20,212 nt of DNA from Rubrobacter sp. (GTDB taxonomy: Bacteria > Actinomycetota > Rubrobacteria > Rubrobacterales > Rubrobacteraceae): NCBI GenBank assembly GCA_016781705.1, contig JADDPV010000027.1:1-20212 (forward strand), read 5' to 3'. Numbering within the stretch: position 1 is the first letter of the stretch; each line of letters begins with the position of its first letter. This document shows positions 15,469 to 20,212 of the stretch, piece by piece. The notes under the pieces are model-generated. The model saw nothing but the letters and a program-made list of their open reading frames with translations, searched no databases and was not told the DNA's origin. The position numbers and the translations under genes are program-made.

Positions 15469-15498
15469 ACTATAGGGAAGGAGTACGCCGGCTGTCTA
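15469..15498 (-). promoter_or_regulatory. Promoter of dnaE
   Basis: On the minus strand TAGACA (15493-15498) and TATAGT (15469-15474) are 18 nt apart. Transcription would start near 15462, giving an untranslated leader of about 90 nt before the GGGGAGG and TTG 15371. This is the only promoter in the window clearly paired with a leadered message. Confidence 0.55.
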
Positions 15499-15862
15499 GC
15501 TCAAGCTAAAGCTGAACTTGAGGCGTTATTTGCAGCAGTTTTCACGAATAGCTTTCAGGTTTCAGTGGTTAGCCGTCGGTTTTTGGCTGGTTGATTCCTT
15601 CGAGCTACCGCGCCTGCGCCTTCTGCTCGAACGGTGAAGCCGCAAAGACTTCTGGGGGTAATGGGGCCCAGGGTGTGCCTGGTGGATCAAGACCCGAAGC
15701 GAACCGGACTTGGGAAAGCCCGAGTTCAACCACTTCGGCCCTTCACAGGCGGTCGAAAAGGGCTTCATTTTGGCGCGTGCTGGCCAATGCCACGCTGCGC
15801 TCGCCTTCTCCTCTGCCATCGTTCGGGGCGGTGGGCATGCTGGTTAACCAACTCTCTCAGGC
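15499..15862. other. Gene-poor stretch between dnaE and the sortase gene
   Basis: No convincing gene. A minus-strand frame of 85 codons (15562-15819) has no recognisable domain and an Arg/Ser-rich end that looks like non-coding sequence. It might be a gene remnant. The part nearest dnaE (15500-15595) is A+T-richer. Read on the minus strand it shows an irregular pattern of about 8 nt built from CTGAA- and GCTAA-like units, similar in style to the octamers at 19378. Confidence 0.4.
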
Positions 15863-15890
15863 ACAAAAGAGCGCCCCCCGAAGGGGGCGC
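15863..15890 (-). terminator. Intrinsic terminator of the sortase gene
   Basis: On the minus strand a perfect 8-bp stem, GCGCCCCC/GGGGGCGC, with a TTCG tetraloop is followed directly by TCTTTTGT. It lies 26 nt past the sortase stop and is a textbook Rho-independent terminator. Confidence 0.92.
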
Positions 15891-15916
15891 GAAAGGTATG
15901 GTTCGGGGGGCTGGCG

Positions 15917-16720
15917 TCAGGAGACCCGGTCGGCCACCACGATGTAGCGGGCGAGCCAGTTCGGCCCCTCGGTCCAGTAGTCGCCGAAGTCCTCGATGCA
16001 CGTCTGCAAGGAGATCATGTCGCGACCCGGCTCCGAGTTCACCACGTACGTGTCCGTCGGCGAAACCTCGCGGAACTCGGTCACCGCGTAGGTGTAGACC
16101 CTACCGTTGGTGTCCTCGACGATGATCTCATCCCCCACGCTCATGTTGGGCAGGTTGTAGAAGACGTGGTCGCTCGCCGTGCCCGGGTAGCCCACCCGAT
16201 GCCCGGCGATGTACACGTTGGAGTCGTCTTCCCACGGGAAGCCCGTGTTGGGCAGGTGGGACGCGCCGACCTCCAGCGCGTACTCAGAGTTCTCGTTGAG
16301 CACCGGCACGTCCTGGATGCCCAGAACCGGCACCGTCAGGTACATCGTCGGGTCCTCGGGCGCCGCGGCGGCCTCCTCAGCGGCCCGCTGCTCCTCGGCC
16401 CGGCGCTCCTCCTCGGCTTGCTGCCGCGCGGCCTCCTCGGCGCGCGGCTCCTCCTCGGCCGCCTGATCAGCCCTAGCCTCGGCCGCGGGTTGCTCGGAGA
16501 CCGCCTCCGGCGGCTCCTCGACGACCGGCGGCTCGACCCGCTCGACGCCGCCTCCGCCCGATCCCAGAGCGTAGCCCACACCGAGGTAGATCAGGGCGCC
16601 AAGCGCCAGCACGACCAGCCCGAGGAACACGTACAGGCCCGTCCGCGAACGCTTCCTGAACGTCCGCCTCTGGGCACGCCGACCGCTGTTTCTATTCTGT
16701 TTTTTATCCATGAGCGCCAT
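15917..16720 (-). CDS. Membrane-anchored sortase (class D/E-like)
   Basis: A 267-residue protein. It has a basic cytoplasmic N-terminus (1-27), one transmembrane segment (about 28-52), a long Pro/Glu/Ala/Arg-rich spacer (about 58-122, probably extended or coiled) and a sortase beta-barrel domain. The catalytic triad is visible: His174 (IAGHRVG), Cys241 (SLQTC) and Arg258 (LARYIVVAD). Such enzymes cut a sorting signal and join surface proteins to the cell wall or pilin partners. The Cys-to-Arg spacing is 17 residues (CIEDFGDYWTEGPNWLAR), longer than the TC-P-x-RLIV arrangement typical of class D/E, and the Pro is missing. ATG 16720 is chosen because TAAACT ends 7 nt upstream. No sorting-signal substrate is encoded in the window. 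Confidence 0.87.
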   Translation of the reverse strand: MALMDKKQNRNSGRRAQRRTFRKRSRTGLYVFLGLVVLALGALIYLGVGYALGSGGGGVERVEPPVVEEPPEAVSEQPAAEARADQAAEEEPRAEEAARQQAEEERRAEEQRAAEEAAAAPEDPTMYLTVPVLGIQDVPVLNENSEYALEVGASHLPNTGFPWEDDSNVYIAGHRVGYPGTASDHVFYNLPNMSVGDEIIVEDTNGRVYTYAVTEFREVSPTDTYVVNSEPGRDMISLQTCIEDFGDYWTEGPNWLARYIVVADRVS

Positions 16721-16727
16721 GCGTTAA

Positions 16728-16733
16728 AGTTTA
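16728..16733 (-). promoter_or_regulatory. -10 box of the sortase gene (leaderless)
   Basis: TAAACT on the minus strand, then 7 nt, then ATG 16720. There is no Shine-Dalgarno sequence in between and no clear -35. The spacing places the transcript start at the initiation codon. Confidence 0.5.
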
Positions 16734-16868
16734 GCAGCACAAAAGAGAAGACGGAAGCCAACATCGCCCCATTTTTAAGTTTTGTGAAAATCATGTTTCT
16801 GGCTGTAGGCTCGGCGATCAGGCTCCCTAATAAGCGATTCGCGCACGAGACGCGCGGCGTGGCCGGGG

Positions 16869-16874
16869 TATTCT
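16869..16874 (+). promoter_or_regulatory. -10 box of the UDG-exporter operon (leaderless)
   Basis: TATTCT, then 7 nt (ctactcc), then ATG 16882, with no Shine-Dalgarno and no clear -35. The arrangement is the same as for the divergently oriented sortase gene. Confidence 0.5.
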
Positions 16875-16881
16875 CTACTCC

Positions 16882-17513
16882 ATGAGATCGTTAGAGGAAC
16901 ACCGGGAGAGGGTTCTGGCCTGCTCGCGCTGCTTCCCCAGGGGCGGGAACGCGCCGGTCGTGGACCTGCCCAAAGAGGGGAGCCGGGTGCTGCTCGTGGC
17001 GCAGGCGCCGGGCGCGACGGAGGCGGTGACGCGGCTGCCGTTCACGCGGGGCCGGCGGGAAGGAGGCTCGCGCGCTGGTTCCAGCGGGCCGGCGTATCGA
17101 GAGAGGAAGTCTACCTCTCCGCCATCGCGCGTTGCTTCCCCGGCAAGGCGCCCCGTAAGGCGTCCGGAGGGCACGGCGGGGACCTCGTGCCGACGCGCGC
17201 CATGATCCGGAACTGCCGGCCGCACCTTTCGCGCGAGTTCGAGCTCTTGCGCCCGGAGGTGGTCGTGCCGGTCGGTGGGCTCGCCATAAGGAAGCTCCTG
17301 GGCGCGAAGCGGCTCTCGGAGGCCGTCGGCCGGACCTTCGAGGGCGACGGGATGGTATACATTCCCCTGCCTCACCCGTCCGGCGCCTCGACCTGGCTCA
17401 ACAGGCCCGAGAACGAGGGGCGCCTCGCGCGGGCGCTGGAGCTCTTGGGCGAAGAGGCGGCGGTGTTGCGGGGTACAGGATCTGAAGAGACGTCAGGAGC
17501 ATCCCAAGTTTGA
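16882..17513 (+). pseudogene. Uracil-DNA glycosylase family gene, interrupted by a one-base deletion
   Basis: The enzyme would remove uracil from DNA as the first step of base excision repair. The first frame gives CSRC (Cys14, Cys17) and VLLVAQAPGATEAVTRLPFT. The next frame continues GRRLARWFQRAGVS, YLSAIARCFPGKAPR, RAMIRNCRPHL, VVVPVGGLAIRKLLG and the family's HPSGASTW near 17371-17394. Four cysteines (Cys14, Cys17, and those in ARCFPG and RNCRP) suit the 4Fe-4S cluster of thermostable family 4/5 enzymes. The frames join if one G is added to the G run at 17048-17051, giving PFTRGPAGRRL. A single homopolymer loss with everything else intact suggests either a sequencing error or a very recent mutation. 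The TGA overlaps the TTG start of the next gene. Confidence 0.85.
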
Positions 17514-18471
17514 GAACCGAGACGGAAAGGCGGACGGAGGCGGGGGCGCGGCAAGCCACCGTCGTCGCCCGCAGGCTGCGCAAGAGCTACGGGGGTTTTC
17601 AGGCCGTCAAGGGCGTGGACTTCGAGGTCTATCGGGGCGAGTGCTTCGGGTTCCTGGGGCCCAACGGCGCGGGCAAGACCACGACGATGAAGATGATCTA
17701 CGGCGCCGCCATCCCCACGGGCGGCGAGCTGACCGTCGCTGGTCTCGACGTAAAGAGCCGGGAGCGCGAGGTCAAGCGCCGCATCGGCGTCGTCCCGCAG
17801 GAGAACAACCTCGACGAAGACCTCAAGGTCCGCGAGAACCTCCTCGTCTACGCGCGCTACTATGACCTGCCGCGAAAAATCGCCCTCCGGCGCGCCGACG
17901 AGCTGCTGGAGTTCGTCGAGCTCTCCGAGAAGGCCGACGCGGAGGTCCAACACCTCTCGGGGGGGATGAAGCGCAGGCTCCTCATCGCCCGCGCCCTCAT
18001 CAACGACCCGGAGATCGTCGTCCTCGACGAGCCGACGACGGGCCTCGACCCGCAGGCGCGCCACCTGGTCTGGGAGCGCCTGCGCAAGCTCGCAAGCGAG
18101 GGCAAGACGCTCGTCCTCACGACGCACTACATGGAGGAGGCGGCGCAGCTGTGCGACCGGCTCGTGATCATGGAGGGCGGAGAGATCGCCTCGGCGGGCA
18201 CCCCGCGAGGCATGATCGAGGAACACGTCAGCCCCGAGGTCCTGGAGCTGCGGCCGGACCCCGGCTCCTTGGAGCGCCTCTTGGACGTCCTCGAAGCCGA
18301 GGCGGAAGCCGTCGAGCGCGCGGGCGAGGCGTTGCTCGCCTACACCTCCGACGCGAGCAACCTGATGCAGCGAGTGCGCGACTCCGGCATCGAGTTCGAG
18401 AACGCCGTGCACCGGCGAGCCGGGCTGGAGGACGTTTTCCTGAGACTCACCGGAAGGCAGTTGATCGACTG

Positions 18472-18472
<1 letters not shown>
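17510..18472 (+). CDS. ABC exporter ATP-binding protein (DrrA/NodI type)
   Basis: A 320-residue ATPase that powers the permease encoded next. It has Walker A GPNGAGKT (50-57), Q-loop VVPQENN (94-100), the signature LSGGM (149-153), Walker B VVLDEP (170-175) and H-loop His206 (LTTHYMEE). A C-terminal extension of about 80 residues follows, as in drug- or polysaccharide-exporting ABC-2 systems. The closest style is NodI/DrrA; the substrate cannot be read from the sequence. The start is TTG, overlapping the TGA of the UDG gene, with AGGAG about 10 nt upstream. Its stop overlaps the permease ATG by one base (TGATG), so the three genes form one transcript. Confidence 0.93.
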
Positions 18473-19269
<797 letters not shown>

Positions 19270-19316
19270 TCAGCTGGTCGGCAAAGGCTATACCAGCCAA
19301 GACGAGCACCGGGCAA

Positions 19317-19340
19317 AACGCCGCGGGTATCCGCGGCGTT
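19317..19340 (+). terminator. Terminator hairpin after the exporter operon
   Basis: A perfect 10-bp stem, AACGCCGCGG/CCGCGGCGTT, with loop GTAT lies 48 nt after the permease stop. On the plus strand it is followed by CGTTCGG, with few T residues. On the minus strand it is followed by TTTT, so it could act in both directions. Confidence 0.75.
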
Positions 19341-19377
19341 CGTTCGGCGCACGGGAGCGGCAACCATCGCTGTTTTC

Positions 19378-19417
19378 GCTGACGAGCTGAAGTGCTGACA
19401 AGCTGAGTTGCTAGAAT
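19378..19417 (+). repeat. Tandem octamer repeat GCTGANNN, five copies
   Basis: GCTGACGA, GCTGAAGT, GCTGACAA, GCTGAGTT and GCTAGAAT follow one another exactly. The first five bases are constant in four copies and the last three vary. The final copy supplies the -10 box of the acetyltransferase gene. Confidence 0.8.
19412..19417 (+). promoter_or_regulatory. -10 box of the acetyltransferase gene (leaderless)
   Basis: TAGAAT, then 6 nt, then ATG 19424. No -35 lies at a normal distance (CTGACA at 19395-19400 is only 11 nt away), and there is no Shine-Dalgarno. Confidence 0.5.
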
Positions 19418-19423
19418 CCTCGG

Positions 19424-20053
19424 ATGCTGGAGGAGTCGTTTACCGTGCGCATGGCGAGACCGGAGGACGACGCGCAGATCGCACGCCTCGTCGTCGAAGG
19501 GTTCGTGGACAAGTTTCGTCCGATCTTCGGGCGCAGGACGAGCCGGTCGGTGGGGATCATGGAACGGTGGGTCAACCTGGAGCACTCTTTGGGCGGCGTG
19601 CGCTCGCTCGTGGTCGAGAGCAACGCCACGGCCCGTCTTGCCGCGAGCGTCGGCGTGCGCACCGGTCCCTCGGAGGACGACGACGCCCTCTCGCGCGGTC
19701 TGTGGGAGGCCCTGCGCCGCGATCTCGGTTTCCTGCGCGCCTCGTGGGCGGCGACCCTCCTCTCCTACCCCCGCTACGCCGCCTCCTCCTCGGAGGCATA
19801 CGTCGAGCGCCTCGTCGTGACCGAGGCGTACCGCCGCAGCGGGATGGCGCGCGCCCTCCTGGAGGAGGCCGAAAGGCTCGCCCGCAAGACCGGCAAGAAG
19901 ACCGTCGGGCTGCACGTTAGCGAAGGTAACGTCCCCGCCATCCGGCTCTACGAGGAGACCGGCTACGCCGAGACCTCGCGCCAGCGGTCGCTGCTCACCG
20001 GCCAGTTCCTGGGCATCCGCGACTGGCTGTACCTCCAGAAACGGCTGTGGTAA
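19424..20053 (+). CDS. GNAT family N-acetyltransferase
   Basis: A 209-residue acetyltransferase that moves an acetyl group from acetyl-CoA to an amine. The conserved core is in the second half: YVERLVVTEAYRRSGMARAL (126-145), whose RRSGMA (137-142) is the CoA pyrophosphate loop, then VGLHVSEGNVPAIRLYEETGY (161-181) with Asn169 and Tyr176. The first 120 residues are less conserved and presumably set the substrate, which cannot be named. It is probably a single-gene unit, preceded by the hairpin at 19317 and its own -10 box. Confidence 0.9.
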   Translation: MLEESFTVRMARPEDDAQIARLVVEGFVDKFRPIFGRRTSRSVGIMERWVNLEHSLGGVRSLVVESNATARLAASVGVRTGPSEDDDALSRGLWEALRRDLGFLRASWAATLLSYPRYAASSSEAYVERLVVTEAYRRSGMARALLEEAERLARKTGKKTVGLHVSEGNVPAIRLYEETGYAETSRQRSLLTGQFLGIRDWLYLQKRLW

Positions 20054-20212
20054 CTATCCCTTAGAGCCGAGTACGAGCATACGAACAATAAAGAAGCAAA
20101 TACCACATACGCTAGTAATGCCAGCGTGACGCTAGTAAAAACCGTAAAACCCTACCGCTACCTAACCCGATGTGCAGGTTTTCAGTCGAGGAGTTGGGCT
20201 AGTTGCAGGGGT
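20054..20212. other. A+T-richer intergenic end of the window
   Basis: No gene is visible before the edge. The stretch is clearly lower in G+C than the rest of the window and contains the spaced direct repeat at 20109-20138. I considered an RNA gene and an integrase arm region, but neither can be supported. Confidence 0.4.
20109..20138 (+). repeat. Direct repeat ACGCTAGTAA, two copies 20 bp apart
   Basis: ACGCTAGTAA occurs at 20109-20118 and 20129-20138. The 20-bp period is about two helical turns, so both copies face the same side of the DNA. This suits a protein-binding site upstream of a gene beyond the window. Confidence 0.6.

Noticed and set aside
15372..15470. Start of dnaE at GTG 15470
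   Set aside because: The codon overlaps the -10 box TATAGT, the 33 extra residues are not in DnaE proteins, and TTG 15371 has GGGGAGG at the right distance.
15562..15819. A minus-strand frame of 85 codons as a gene
   Set aside because: No domain, low-complexity Arg/Ser tail and no clear initiation signals. It may be a remnant and was described as gene-poor DNA.
20060..20212. A tmRNA or other RNA gene at the right edge
   Set aside because: A GCA-AAT-ACC run looked a little like a tmRNA tag, but there is no ALAA-type ending with a stop and no tRNA-like domain in view.

Overview
The window is G+C-rich bacterial DNA. Weak -35 elements, -10 boxes sitting 6-7 nt before start codons (leaderless messages), TTG/GTG starts and the protein repertoire suggest an actinobacterium, plausibly a Rubrobacter-like lineage. 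That assignment is inference from style; there is no rRNA or other marker here.

Left third (1-9.65 kb): a complete type I-C CRISPR-Cas locus, all read on the minus strand. From the promoter side the order is cas3, cas5c, cas8c (with an in-frame internal start for the small subunit Cas11c), cas7c, cas4, cas1, cas2, a leader of about 195 bp, and an array of 22 repeats and 21 spacers that ends at position 70. Gene junctions are 1-9 nt gaps or a 4-nt overlap (cas5c-cas8c), as expected of one operon. Cas3 is the nuclease-helicase. Cas5c, Cas8c, Cas11c and Cas7c form Cascade, with Cas5c normally cutting the pre-crRNA because there is no Cas6. Cas4, Cas1 and Cas2 acquire spacers. Two proteins are unusual: Cas7c has a charged insertion of about 85 residues, and Cas5c has Phe and Tyr where the characterised nuclease has catalytic Tyr and His.

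Middle left (9.65-11 kb): a scarred region upstream of cas3. It holds degenerate copies of the CRISPR repeat, a small DUF4926-like gene under a promoter overlapped by a perfect palindrome, and a decayed DUF7002-like gene with three frameshifts, one stop and a 28-bp perfect palindrome at its start. The repeat-like elements beside the cas3 promoter are the best candidates here for something undescribed: a relict mini-array or a crRNA-like regulatory RNA.

Middle (11-16.9 kb): housekeeping genes on the minus strand. These are a TerC-family membrane protein whose N-terminus is frameshifted, DNA polymerase III alpha (dnaE) with its own promoter and terminator, a gene-poor stretch of about 360 bp, and a membrane-anchored sortase with a textbook terminator.

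Right (16.9-20.2 kb): plus-strand genes. A uracil-DNA glycosylase gene is broken by one missing G. It runs directly into an ABC-2 type exporter pair (ATPase and permease) that ends at a strong hairpin. A leaderless GNAT acetyltransferase follows, and the window ends in A+T-richer DNA with a spaced direct repeat.

Three genes (terC, the UDG gene, the DUF7002-like gene) carry single-base losses in or beside short homopolymers, so some 'broken' genes may be sequencing errors.
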